Positions 36,494 through 44,781 of a stretch of 64,000 bases of DNA are shown one piece after another. Position 1 is the stretch's first letter. The number at the start of each line of letters is the position of its first letter. The notes under the pieces are model-generated. The model saw nothing but the letters and a program-made list of their open reading frames with translations, made no database searches and had not been told where the DNA came from. The position numbers were made by a program, and so were the translations under genes. The stretch lies in the NCBI GenBank assembly GCA_002394665.1, contig DGUL01000010.1:1-64000 (forward strand), written 5' to 3'. This DNA is from Rickettsiales bacterium UBA4311. GTDB lineage: Bacteria > Pseudomonadota > Alphaproteobacteria > Rickettsiales > Deianiraeaceae.

Positions 36494-36515
36494 TCGCTTG
36501 ACAATAAACAAGCGA
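36494..36515. other. Perfect 7-bp inverted repeat between the MBL gene and miaB
   Basis: TCGCTTG and CAAGCGA flank an 8-base loop (ACAATAAA) about 13 bases after the MBL stop and 17 bases before the miaB GTG. No T-run follows, so it is not a classical intrinsic terminator on the + strand. It could be a leader hairpin or an RNA-processing site. Confidence 0.35.
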
Positions 36516-36531
36516 GACGCAGGCGTTGCTC

Positions 36532-37914
36532 GTGAATTTTTACATCAAAACATTTGGTTGCCAAATGAATGAATACGACAGCGAGAGGTTGGTAGGTTTT
36601 TTAAAAAAAGAAGGTTGGCATCAAGTGGATGAATATGCCGGTGCCGATTTGGTGATTTTGAATACTTGCAGTATCAGGGAAAAGGCAACACATAAAATTT
36701 ACTCCGAAGTAGGGCGAATAAATATGGAAAAGCAAAAAATGAAAAAGCAAGGACGCTATATGGTTATTGCTTTGCTTGGGTGTGTTCCAGAGGTTGAAAA
36801 AGAAAAAATGTTTTCAAAAGCACCGGCTATTGATATTTTGCTCTCTCCGCAGTCGCATTTGAAACTTTTGCCTTATGTAAAACAAGTTCTCGCGGGAGTT
36901 GAAATAAAAAAAGGAAATGCCATTGCAACGGACACGCATTTTGCCGATTTATCACTTGATGCCAGTTTGAAGTTTGATTTTTTAGCAGAGGAAAGACTGA
37001 ATTTCAATGGTGTATCTGCATATATTACAATTCAGGAGGGATGCAACAAGTTCTGCACGTATTGCGTAGTTCCAAACACAAGAGGTCGTGAGTTGCCACG
37101 TTCTGCGAACGATATTATTAAGGAGGTTGCAAATGTCGTAAAGCAAGGTGCAAAAGAGGTAGTTTTATTGGGGCAAAATGTAAGCAGTTATAAATACACC
37201 GATACGGATGGTAAAACTTGGACGTTGGTGGACTTAATTAAAGAAACTGCAAAGTTTGATGAAGTTGTTAGGATTAGGTATATCACCTCGCATCCAATAG
37301 ATATAACGCAAGATTTGATTGACTTGCACGCGAAAGAGCCAAAATTGATGCCTTATCTACATTTGCCTGTTCAATCTGGTAGCGACACAATTTTGAAAAA
37401 AATGAATAGAAAATACACAAGCGAGTTTTATTTGGATATAATCGCAAGGTTTAGAAAAGCCGTGCCAAACATTGTTTTTTCATCGGATTTTATTGTTGGT
37501 TTTCCAAGCGAGACGGAGGATGATTTCAACGACACAATGGGACTTGTGAGAAAAGTGAATTATCAAGCACAATGTTTTTCGTTTAAGTATTCACGGCGTC
37601 CAAATACGGTTGCAAATACAATGAAAGAGCAAGTTGACGATGATGTCGCAGGTGCAAGGTTGGATAAATTGCAAGCATTGCTTGAAGAGCAGAGAATGAA
37701 CTTTGCCAAATCTCTTGACAGGAAGGTCGTAAATGTGCTGTTTGATAACATAAATATGCAGGATAAACTACAAGTTTGCGGACGCGACGAGTTTATGCAT
37801 TTGGTTGTTGTAAATTGCAAAACCGAAGGCGAAAAACAGGATTTTTTTGGTAAATTGTTGAAAATCAAAATTGTCAAAGTTGAGGCTAATGTGTTGATTG
37901 GAGAGAGAATTTAA
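36532..37914 (+). CDS. miaB: tRNA-2-methylthio-N6-isopentenyladenosine synthase MiaB
   Basis: MiaB methylthiolates i6A37 in tRNA. It has the UPF0004 N-terminal domain (FYIKTFGCQMNEYDSERL, NTCSIREKATHK, LLGCVPEVEK) with three cluster cysteines. The radical-SAM motif is in EGCNKFCTYCVVPNTRGRE (CxxxCxxC), and a C-terminal TRAM domain follows. Length ~460 aa is standard. The start is GTG 36532 or TTG 36526. Its stop overlaps that of the next reverse-strand gene by four bases. Confidence 0.95.
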   Translation: MNFYIKTFGCQMNEYDSERLVGFLKKEGWHQVDEYAGADLVILNTCSIREKATHKIYSEVGRINMEKQKMKKQGRYMVIALLGCVPEVEKEKMFSKAPAIDILLSPQSHLKLLPYVKQVLAGVEIKKGNAIATDTHFADLSLDASLKFDFLAEERLNFNGVSAYITIQEGCNKFCTYCVVPNTRGRELPRSANDIIKEVANVVKQGAKEVVLLGQNVSSYKYTDTDGKTWTLVDLIKETAKFDEVVRIRYITSHPIDITQDLIDLHAKEPKLMPYLHLPVQSGSDTILKKMNRKYTSEFYLDIIARFRKAVPNIVFSSDFIVGFPSETEDDFNDTMGLVRKVNYQAQCFSFKYSRRPNTVANTMKEQVDDDVAGARLDKLQALLEEQRMNFAKSLDRKVVNVLFDNINMQDKLQVCGRDEFMHLVVVNCKTEGEKQDFFGKLLKIKIVKVEANVLIGERI

Positions 37915-38963
37915 GAACCACTGCCATCACCAATACTCACGCCTGCTTTCTTTTTTTCTTTTTCATTGTTGATAGTGATTAGGTTTGTTAGAATTGCTGG
38001 CTCTTTTTTTTGGGGTTTGTTTTCTGATTTATTTGTTGTTAAAGTGTTGTTATTTTTTATTGTAGGGATTGTTTTTGCGGTTATATCATTTTTTTTGTTG
38101 ACAGCGTCTTTCGATTTTTGAGTTGTCTCTTCATTTTTTTTTTCTGTGTTTTCATTTTTGTCGTTGTTTTGTTCTGGTTTTTTTTCCATTTCTGGATTTT
38201 TAAGAAATTTTGAGAATATGTCATTTTCTAATTCTTTTCTCGACGGCGTCTTATTGTTTGTATCTTCTGAAGGATGATTGTTAATGTTGAGTGTCGGGAT
38301 AATCCTTTTGTTTGGCGTCATATTTGACATTGGTTGATAAGCTGACTGACCATAATAAAGTGGATGAACCGGTGGTTGCATAGGTTGTATTATTGGTGCT
38401 GGATATCCATATCCGTAAGGCATAGTTGACATTTGCGGAGCTTGATATACTGGTTGTGGCATCGGCATTTGCACGTATTGTGGTTGTTGCATCATTAATT
38501 GTTGATTACTTTGCGGTGGATTCATAATGTTGTTTGAAATATTTGTTTGTGCTTCCTTTTTTGGATTTTCTTTTTTTTCTGGTTGTTCCTGCGGTTTTAT
38601 TTTGCTTAAAATATCTTGTGGATTGAATTTCTTTTCCATTTTCATTGCTTCCATTTTTTCTTTTGCTCTTGCTTCAATTTTTGCTTGTTTGGCTTTTTGG
38701 TATGCAATTTCTTTTTCTTCTTGTTTTTTCTGTTCTTTTTCAAATTTATTTTTTTGTTCTTTTTCTTTCGCAAGTTTGTCGTGTCGATTTACTAAAAAAT
38801 AAACAAGAAAAACTATTCCTGCTATAATGCCAAGACCCAAGACTGTTATTCCAAGACCGACGAAGTCAAAGTTAAATCTATTTCTGGAAAAAATGTTTCG
38901 CAGATATGTAGCACTTTTATGTTTAAGTTTATACAATTTCCCTCGCCAAAAACAACGCAACAT
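37911..38963 (-). CDS. Unknown single-pass protein with Pro/Gln/Met/Tyr-rich and coiled regions
   Basis: The 350-aa product has a basic N terminus and one membrane helix (about residues 33-60, VGLGITVLGLGIIAGIVFLVYFLV). A K/E/Q helical stretch spans ~65-140, and a low-complexity region rich in Q, P, M and Y spans ~150-220 (for example QQPQYVQMPMPQPVYQ). A K/N/T/E-rich tail ends in SIGDGSGS. The composition suggests an extended, disordered protein, perhaps surface or host-interacting, but no family is recognised. It converges on miaB with a four-base stop overlap. Confidence 0.55.
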   Translation of the reverse strand: MLRCFWRGKLYKLKHKSATYLRNIFSRNRFNFDFVGLGITVLGLGIIAGIVFLVYFLVNRHDKLAKEKEQKNKFEKEQKKQEEKEIAYQKAKQAKIEARAKEKMEAMKMEKKFNPQDILSKIKPQEQPEKKENPKKEAQTNISNNIMNPPQSNQQLMMQQPQYVQMPMPQPVYQAPQMSTMPYGYGYPAPIIQPMQPPVHPLYYGQSAYQPMSNMTPNKRIIPTLNINNHPSEDTNNKTPSRKELENDIFSKFLKNPEMEKKPEQNNDKNENTEKKNEETTQKSKDAVNKKNDITAKTIPTIKNNNTLTTNKSENKPQKKEPAILTNLITINNEKEKKKAGVSIGDGSGS

Positions 38964-39047
38964 ACCAAAATATTATAATATTTTTGCTTTTATATTCAAT
39001 TTAATGACTTCCTTTAAAAAAATATGGACGTTTATTTTGTTGTCTTT

Positions 39048-39344
39048 ATGAGTGAAAAAAAATATTCAAAAATTAAACAAAAAGTTAAACAAATAAAATC
39101 GCAATGCACAAGAGAAAATGTTGATCCTGTTAGAAACGTTTTTGCCATAAACTCGCTTGGTGCGATTATTGTTGTTTCTGTGATTTTTTATATTTATATT
39201 GCTGGAATAATAAGTTTATTCGTTGGCGATGCAAACCTTCATTTTATTCGTGAAATGATGAGGATTTTAGAATGTGTTTCTATATCAATAGTATCATATT
39301 TTTTTGGTGGAATTGTTAAAAAAGAATACACAAAAAAGCAGTAA
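39048..39344 (+). CDS. Small two-helix membrane protein
   Basis: From ATG 39048 the ~98-aa protein has a basic N-terminal segment (MSEKKYSKIKQKVKQ) and two hydrophobic helices (about residues 38-62 and 75-92), ending KKEYTKKQ. No family is recognised. It lies immediately upstream of the tmRNA gene; the ~40 bases between its stop and the presumed tmRNA precursor are A/T-rich. Confidence 0.45.
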   Translation: MSEKKYSKIKQKVKQIKSQCTRENVDPVRNVFAINSLGAIIVVSVIFYIYIAGIISLFVGDANLHFIREMMRILECVSISIVSYFFGGIVKKEYTKKQ

Positions 39345-39385
39345 AAAAAAACTTCCATTTTATTTTTTATGTTTGTAAAATTCAT

Positions 39386-39730
39386 TGCCCGTAAGGGATA
39401 TAGTAATAAACTTAACTTTTGAGGTCGTTTGGACTCGGGGGCGGTACCCGACATCTCCACCAGAAAAAATTATGGGGATGATTTAGCTTCGACAGGCGGA
39501 GGAGATTGTTATTTTACTTGGTTTGACTAACCAGAATAGGTCGAAAATGTAAATGGCAGAAATGCTAATAGCGGAAACGCTAATGTGATTGATGGTCGTC
39601 GGTTCTTTGGACGTCGTGAAGAGGTCTTGGAAGAAGCTATGGCTGCTTAATTTTTCAATTAGGCTAAATCACTGGTCTTGAAGGACCTTAAATTTCAGGG
39701 GTGGCCACGACCTTGCAACAGAATGTGGTG
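39386..39730 (+). ncRNA. ssrA: Permuted two-piece tmRNA (ssrA)
   Basis: The acceptor piece comes first: a T-arm (TCGGG-loop-CCCGA) and CATCTCC-A-CCA ending at 39462. After a 12-base spacer (39463-39473 approx.) the other piece begins at 39474 with GGGGATGATTTAGCTTCGACA, the conserved tmRNA 5' end. GGGGATG pairs with CATCTCC (one G-U) to form the acceptor stem. This order is the circular permutation typical of alphaproteobacteria. The tag frame ends at TAA 39648-39650 and encodes ...REEVLEEAMAA. The first residue is uncertain because two similar 15-base units (39556-39570, 39571-39585) each offer GCT AAT. The outer ends (39386, 39730) are estimates. Confidence 0.93.
39556..39585 (+). repeat. 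Tandem 15-base duplication at the tmRNA resume region
   Basis: GCAGAAATGCTAATA is followed directly by GCGGAAACGCTAATG (12 of 15 identical, all differences transitions). Each unit contains GCT AAT in the same frame as the tag, so translation could resume in either and give a tag of 28 or 23 residues. Confidence 0.75.
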
Positions 39731-39744
39731 TTATAAAACGTTTT

Positions 39745-40430
39745 GTGATAAGCGATGTGAATGCGAAAGAATCACCAAATCCAAATGAGATTTACCCACT
39801 AAAATGTGGTTTAAAATGTACTTGTTATCTCGAACCATTACTTGCAGAACAGAAGGTTGAAAATGTAGAAGTTGGCGAATATTCTTATTCTTATCCTGAT
39901 TTTGCGGAACATATTTTGCATCATTACAAATGGCTTGGAGATAAATTAAAATAGGAAAATTCGCACAAATTGGAAAACAAGTGCGTTTTTTTATGAACGG
40001 ATGCAATCATAAATACGACTGCATTTCAACTTTTCCATTTCAAATTTTCAAAGGTTTTCAAGTTGATGGCGATATGCGACCTTCAAGTTTTGATGTTATA
40101 AAAGGTGATACGATAATTGGCAATGACGTCTGGATTGGCGATTATACAACGATAATGCCTGGTGTCAAAATTGGCGATGGTGTTATCATCGCAACAAATT
40201 CGCACGTTGTCAAAGACGTCCCAGCATATTGTGTAGTTGGTGGAAATCCTACAAAAGTGATAAGAAAAAGATTTGACGATGAAATGATTGAATTGCTTGA
40301 AAAATGGCAATGGTGGAATTTACCAGTTCAGGAAATAGATAAAATCGTTGTGCCAATTTTAACAAATAGCGATATTGGGTTTGCAAAAAATGAAATCAAG
40401 AAATATGTAAAACTCGTAAATGAGAATTGA
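39745..40430 (+). pseudogene. CatB-like hexapeptide-repeat acetyltransferase, frameshifted
   Basis: The 5' part (39745-39954) encodes NPNEIYPLK...HHYKWLGDKLK and the 3' part (from about 39952) encodes IGKFAQIGKQVRFFMNG...GDTIIGNDVWIGDYTTIMPGV...VVGGNPTKVIRKRF. Together they match the xenobiotic (CatB/Vat) O-acetyltransferase family. The join requires one extra A in the AAAA run at 39948-39951; without it the frame hits TAG at 39952. Either this is a one-base deletion pseudogene, a slippage site, or a homopolymer sequencing error. The downstream half retains intact left-handed beta-helix repeats and a family-like C terminus. The gene starts within ~15 bases of the tmRNA 3' part. Confidence 0.82.
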
Positions 40431-40467
40431 AGATTATATTTTTTAAAAAAAAGTGGCATAAGAGTTT

Positions 40468-40668
40468 ATGCATTATTTAATCTTTGAATTTTGTTTGTTT
40501 GTGTTTTTATTTTGTTTTGTTGGCATTTTGCACGGGGTATTTCACATTGAAGACAGAATTGAGATGACGAAAAATAAAAAACTTTCAATGTTTCATAACA
40601 TCAGCGAGCAAGCCCTTACAGCTTCGGGCGTAATTTTACTTGTTGATTTCGTGAAGTTATTTCTTTAA
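40468..40668 (+). CDS. Small membrane protein, 66 aa
   Basis: ATG 40468 opens a 66-codon frame with an N-terminal hydrophobic helix (residues ~3-25), a central charged region (HIEDRIEMTKNKK) and a second hydrophobic segment near the C terminus (ASGVILLVDFVKLFL). No family is recognised. It lies between the acetyltransferase remnant and valS. Confidence 0.42.
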   Translation: MHYLIFEFCLFVFLFCFVGILHGVFHIEDRIEMTKNKKLSMFHNISEQALTASGVILLVDFVKLFL

Positions 40669-40727
40669 TCGATTGATTTGACACGATTTATCGTTGATAA
40701 TAAAACTTTTATATTTCCAATGCAGAC

Positions 40728-43154
40728 ATGGCGATGGAAATTAAATACAACTCACAAGACGACGAAAAAAAGGAGCAGGAAAAATGGTTTAATAGCGATG
40801 TTTATCATTGGAGCAAGGACAAACCACAGGAATTAGATTTTGTAATTGATACTCCTCCACCAACCGTGAGCGGGTATTTACATATGGGGCACGTGTTTTC
40901 ATATTGCCAGACGGATTTTGTTGCTCGCTATCAAAGAATGTGTGGCAAGAATGTGTTTTATCCCATTGGGTTTGACGACAACGGGCTTCCAACGGAGCGA
41001 CTCGTGGAAAAAACACACGGCGTCAAGGGTGCTTGGATGAATAAACAAGGCAAAAAGCAGGAGTTTATTGACCTGTGCTACGGCGTTGTTAATGAGGCGG
41101 AAAAGGAGTTTGAAAAACTATTTAAAACACTCGGCATTTCCTACGATTGGAGGCAAAAATATCAAACGATTTCAAAAAGCACAAACGACTTGGCGGTTGA
41201 GACGTATAATAAACTAAAAAATGCAGGGCTTGTGGAACAACGACAAGGGCCGGTTTATTGGGATGTCGTGGATCAAACTGCATTGGCTCAATCAATTATT
41301 GAAGACAAAGAGGTTGCCGGTGCAGAGCATTATTTGATTTGGGATATTTTTGATACATATGATAGCAAAAAACCAACGGAGCAGGCGGTAATAATGACGA
41401 CAAGACCGGAACTTCTGCCTGCTTGTGTTGCGGTATTTTACAATCCGGAAGACAGCAGATTTACACATCTCAAAGGCAAGTTTATACAATTCTCAAATAT
41501 CACAGAAAAAGTGCCTTGTTTGCTCGACGAAGCAGTGCGAATTGACAAAGGAACTGGGCTTGTGATGTGTTGCACTTACGGAGATTGGCAGGATGTTGAG
41601 TGGGTGAGAAAGCATAAACTGCAAAGCAAAATTATTGTTGATAAGGAGGGGAGGTTTCAGTGTAATTTTTATACTCAAAATGAAAAAGGACAATATCCAA
41701 AGGCCATCGAAGCGAGAAAACAGATTTTGGAGAAAATCCAAGCAGAAGCACCAGAAAAAATTAAAGAAATCAAGCCAATCAAACACATAGTGAAGGTTGG
41801 CGAGAGGTCGAAAGAGCCGGTTGAAATCATTGAAAGCACACAACTTTATGTAAAAACTCTTGATTTCAAAGAAGATTTGCTTATTTTGTCAAAGTATGTA
41901 AATTTTCACCCAGCACACTTGAAAAACCGCCTTATTCAATGGATTGAGGGGTTAAATCAAGATTGGTGCATTTCCAGAGACCGCTTTTTTGGGATTGAAA
42001 TACCTGATAACGGCGACTTACAACAAGTTTTCGACACTTGGTTCACAAGTTCGTCAAGCCCTTATGTTTGTAGGGAGAGCGAGCGATTGAAGCGAAGCAA
42101 AGGCGAGTATGATGAGAGGTTGAAAAACACAACCGCACTTCGTCCGCAAGCCCACGAAATCATTAGAACTTGGACTTTTAGCACAATGTTGAAGACATAT
42201 TTAATTGCTTTAATTGATAACGACCTGCTTGACGAGCGGGCGAAAAACCGCCACAGAATTGCAGATTGGCTGGAAAAAGATTTGGGAGAAAAGTTTATAG
42301 TTGAAAAACTTATTCCTTGGAAAGATGTAATGTTGTCCGGCTGGTGCTTGGCAAAAGATGGGGCAAAAATGTCAAAAAGTGCTGGAAATGTCATTACTCC
42401 AACGAGTTTGATACAAGAAAAAGGGAGCGACATCGTCCGCTATTGGGCTGGAAGTTGCAGTTTGGGCGTTGATACGGCATTCAACGAGACCAAATTCGCA
42501 GACGGCAAAAAGTTGGTGAATAAGATTTTGAATGCCACGAAGTTTGCCTTGATGCACTTTGAGAGGCAGAATTTACAAGAAAAATCGCTTGCGGAATGCA
42601 TAAAACTAATTGACAAAACCGCCGACAAATGGATTATTAGCCGTTTGGTTGAAGTGATAAAACAATATCGCAAGGCGTTTGACGAGTTTGAATATTCCGT
42701 TGCTAAAAATGCTGTTGAACGGCTATTTTGGGATGAATATTGTGATAATTACCTTGAACTTGTGAAGGCTCGTGCTTATGCCGATGATTTGTCTGCTTTG
42801 GCGACTTTGCGGGTGCTGACGGAGGCATTTTTGTTGCTTTTTGCCCCTTATGTTTCGCATTTGACGAGTGCAATTTATCGTGAAATTTTTGACAAGGAAG
42901 TCCATAAGTGCGGTAGTTTTGCAGAACTTTTTGCCATTGATTTCGCTGATAAACAAGCCGTTGAAGATATGAAAACAGGGCTGGAAATTATCAACTTTGT
43001 TCGTCAAAAAAAGGCAGAAATGCAAGTTTCAATTAAAGTTCCAATCAAAAAACTGGCCGTCAAGTCGCTTCCAGAGGGCATTGCAGAGGACATTAAAGCG
43101 ATGTTGAGTGTGGAGAGCGTTGAGGTGGGAGGTGAATTAATGGTTGAGGTTTAA
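40728..43154 (+). CDS. valS: Valyl-tRNA synthetase
   Basis: ValS charges tRNA-Val and edits mischarged threonine. The HIGH box is GYLHMGH, the KMSKS loop is AKMSKSAGNVITP, and the CP1 editing domain (VIMTTRPELLPACVAV) is present. At 808 aa it is shorter than the ~880-950 aa canonical bacterial form and lacks the long C-terminal coiled coil. This fits the compact archaeal-like ValS known from Rickettsiales and relatives, acquired by transfer in that lineage. ATG 40728 is used; ATG 40734 is equally possible. Confidence 0.95.
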   Translation: MAMEIKYNSQDDEKKEQEKWFNSDVYHWSKDKPQELDFVIDTPPPTVSGYLHMGHVFSYCQTDFVARYQRMCGKNVFYPIGFDDNGLPTERLVEKTHGVKGAWMNKQGKKQEFIDLCYGVVNEAEKEFEKLFKTLGISYDWRQKYQTISKSTNDLAVETYNKLKNAGLVEQRQGPVYWDVVDQTALAQSIIEDKEVAGAEHYLIWDIFDTYDSKKPTEQAVIMTTRPELLPACVAVFYNPEDSRFTHLKGKFIQFSNITEKVPCLLDEAVRIDKGTGLVMCCTYGDWQDVEWVRKHKLQSKIIVDKEGRFQCNFYTQNEKGQYPKAIEARKQILEKIQAEAPEKIKEIKPIKHIVKVGERSKEPVEIIESTQLYVKTLDFKEDLLILSKYVNFHPAHLKNRLIQWIEGLNQDWCISRDRFFGIEIPDNGDLQQVFDTWFTSSSSPYVCRESERLKRSKGEYDERLKNTTALRPQAHEIIRTWTFSTMLKTYLIALIDNDLLDERAKNRHRIADWLEKDLGEKFIVEKLIPWKDVMLSGWCLAKDGAKMSKSAGNVITPTSLIQEKGSDIVRYWAGSCSLGVDTAFNETKFADGKKLVNKILNATKFALMHFERQNLQEKSLAECIKLIDKTADKWIISRLVEVIKQYRKAFDEFEYSVAKNAVERLFWDEYCDNYLELVKARAYADDLSALATLRVLTEAFLLLFAPYVSHLTSAIYREIFDKEVHKCGSFAELFAIDFADKQAVEDMKTGLEIINFVRQKKAEMQVSIKVPIKKLAVKSLPEGIAEDIKAMLSVESVEVGGELMVEV

Positions 43155-43178
43155 AATTTTAATATAAATTGCTCGTTT

Positions 43179-44120
43179 ATGAAAAAAACAGAAGAGATTG
43201 AAAAAATTGTAAAAGATAAAGTTCAAGAAAATGTTGATGAAATTGTGAAAAATGCTTTACAAGATGCCAATCTAAAAGATTTGATAGACAATGAAATTAA
43301 TAGCCAAATAAAAGCAACAGATTCTTTTGCAAATTTAATAAGAAATTTAACACATAGCCATTATTTGAATAGTCCAGTTCCAATTCAAACCGTTCAAGAA
43401 GTTTTAACAAAGGTTGAAAAGAGCAAAACAGATATTCAAACATTAACAAATGCATATTATAATATAATAAAGAACAATAACGACACAATAAATAATATAA
43501 CAATAAAAAACCAAGATGCTTTGACTTTACTAAATAAAACAACAAATGAAGCAGAAGATATTAAAAATGATTTATCAGCTTATAGAAATCAGTTGGTAAA
43601 CGGTTGCTTATTCCGTGCATTTGAAGTACGAGCAAAAATTTATGATAAAAAAGCACAAACACAAGAAAGATGGAGCATTGGGTATTTATGGGGTTTAGGT
43701 GTTTTTTCATTGTTCAGAATTGGCTATTTTTTGTTTGTAGAATATAGTAGAGAAGATTTCCTCTTAAAAGGAAATTTTTGGATTTCATTATTATTTTCGG
43801 CATTATTTGCGATATTGCTGTCTGTATTATCTTATTTGTCATCAAATAAATATCATATGAATAAAAAACTTGCAGAAGAATATTGGCATAAAGCAAGTAT
43901 ATTGAAAAGTTTTGTTGGATATAAAACTCAATATCAACAAAATATGGAAGATGCGGAATATAAGGTATTCTTTGAATATTTAGTCAAAGCAATTATGTTA
44001 AATCCTGCTGACAAAATAAATGTATTTTTGAATAAAAAATTACCTATTGAAAAAATTTTAGAAACACCAAAAAATATTGTTGAAGGTGTAAAAGAAGTCG
44101 CAAAGAATGTTGAAAGTTAA
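43179..44120 (+). CDS. Unknown coiled-coil protein with two membrane helices
   Basis: The 313-aa protein has an N-terminal helical region (residues ~1-150, K/E/N/T-rich with heptad character). Two hydrophobic helices follow (~170-190 and ~200-222), then a cytoplasmic tail with NKKLAEEYWHKASILKSFVGYK. That last motif occurs in uncharacterised two-helix membrane proteins, but I cannot name the family. It follows valS by 24 bases and precedes lspA by about 130 bases. Confidence 0.6.
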   Translation: MKKTEEIEKIVKDKVQENVDEIVKNALQDANLKDLIDNEINSQIKATDSFANLIRNLTHSHYLNSPVPIQTVQEVLTKVEKSKTDIQTLTNAYYNIIKNNNDTINNITIKNQDALTLLNKTTNEAEDIKNDLSAYRNQLVNGCLFRAFEVRAKIYDKKAQTQERWSIGYLWGLGVFSLFRIGYFLFVEYSREDFLLKGNFWISLLFSALFAILLSVLSYLSSNKYHMNKKLAEEYWHKASILKSFVGYKTQYQQNMEDAEYKVFFEYLVKAIMLNPADKINVFLNKKLPIEKILETPKNIVEGVKEVAKNVES

Positions 44121-44144
44121 AAAACCAATCTCACAAGGTTTTTT
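44119..44144. terminator. Possible weak hairpin terminator
   Basis: AAAAAACC and GGTTTTTT form an 8-bp inverted repeat around a 10-base loop, starting inside the stop codon of the 43179 gene and ending in a T-run. Only two G-C pairs support the stem, so this is a weak call; the symmetry would allow either direction. Confidence 0.3.
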
Positions 44145-44251
44145 GCAAGAGTTGCTGTTAAAACTGGCTGAAAAGGATAAATAAATTACAAAAACCAAAA
44201 TAATCATTTGCATTTTATATCCATTATACGTGCATAATAGTGCATTTGTTT

Positions 44252-44779
44252 ATGCAGTTCTTGCAGGGTATAAAATCCTATTTCAAAGCACAAAAGCAGG
44301 TTTTGTTTCACGTTTTTTCTATATCTGCATTGATAACGAGTGTTGATTTTTTTACAAAAAGTGTCGTATTTTCAATGCAACAAGTTGGTATTTATGTTTG
44401 TAGTTTTTTTAATATCTTGAAGGTCAAAAATTATGGCGTCAGTTTTGGTATTTTGAACGAAGGCAACCATTCTGGCTATGTTTATCTTATTCTTGTTTTG
44501 GAAGTTTTGATAACTATGTTTTTGATTTACTCGTTGAAAGATAAGGAAAAATATAAAAAACAGGGGCTTTTTCTGTTAGCTAATGCTTTTATCATCGGCG
44601 GTGCTTTGGGAAATATTATTGACAGACTTTGCAATGGTTATGTGCGTGATTTCTTGGATTTTCATATTGGCGAGAACCACTGGCCTTGCTTTAATGTTGC
44701 GGACATTTTTATTTGCGTTGGCGTTGGAATTTGGATTATTTGTGAGTTGTTTTTCAGGAAGAAAGTTTTTGAAAAATAG
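44252..44779 (+). CDS. lspA: Lipoprotein signal peptidase (signal peptidase II)
   Basis: LspA is a membrane aspartyl protease that cleaves prolipoproteins before the lipidated cysteine. It has four hydrophobic helices. The two catalytic aspartates are in GALGNIIDRLCNGYVRDFLDFH and CFNVADIFICVG. Length ~175 aa is typical. ATG 44252 is preferred to GTG 44240. Predicted substrates in this window are the small lipoproteins at 13793 and 34192. The GT2 gene starts 3 bases after its stop. Confidence 0.93.
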   Translation: MQFLQGIKSYFKAQKQVLFHVFSISALITSVDFFTKSVVFSMQQVGIYVCSFFNILKVKNYGVSFGILNEGNHSGYVYLILVLEVLITMFLIYSLKDKEKYKKQGLFLLANAFIIGGALGNIIDRLCNGYVRDFLDFHIGENHWPCFNVADIFICVGVGIWIICELFFRKKVFEK

Positions 44780-44781
44780 CA

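Noticed and set aside
39745..39954. 69-codon ORF as an independent gene
   Set aside because: It is the N-terminal part of the frameshifted CatB-like acetyltransferase; its sequence continues directly in the next frame.
44107..44184. 25-codon ORF overlapping the end of the 43179 gene
   Set aside because: Too short to support; no neighbour-based or motif evidence.
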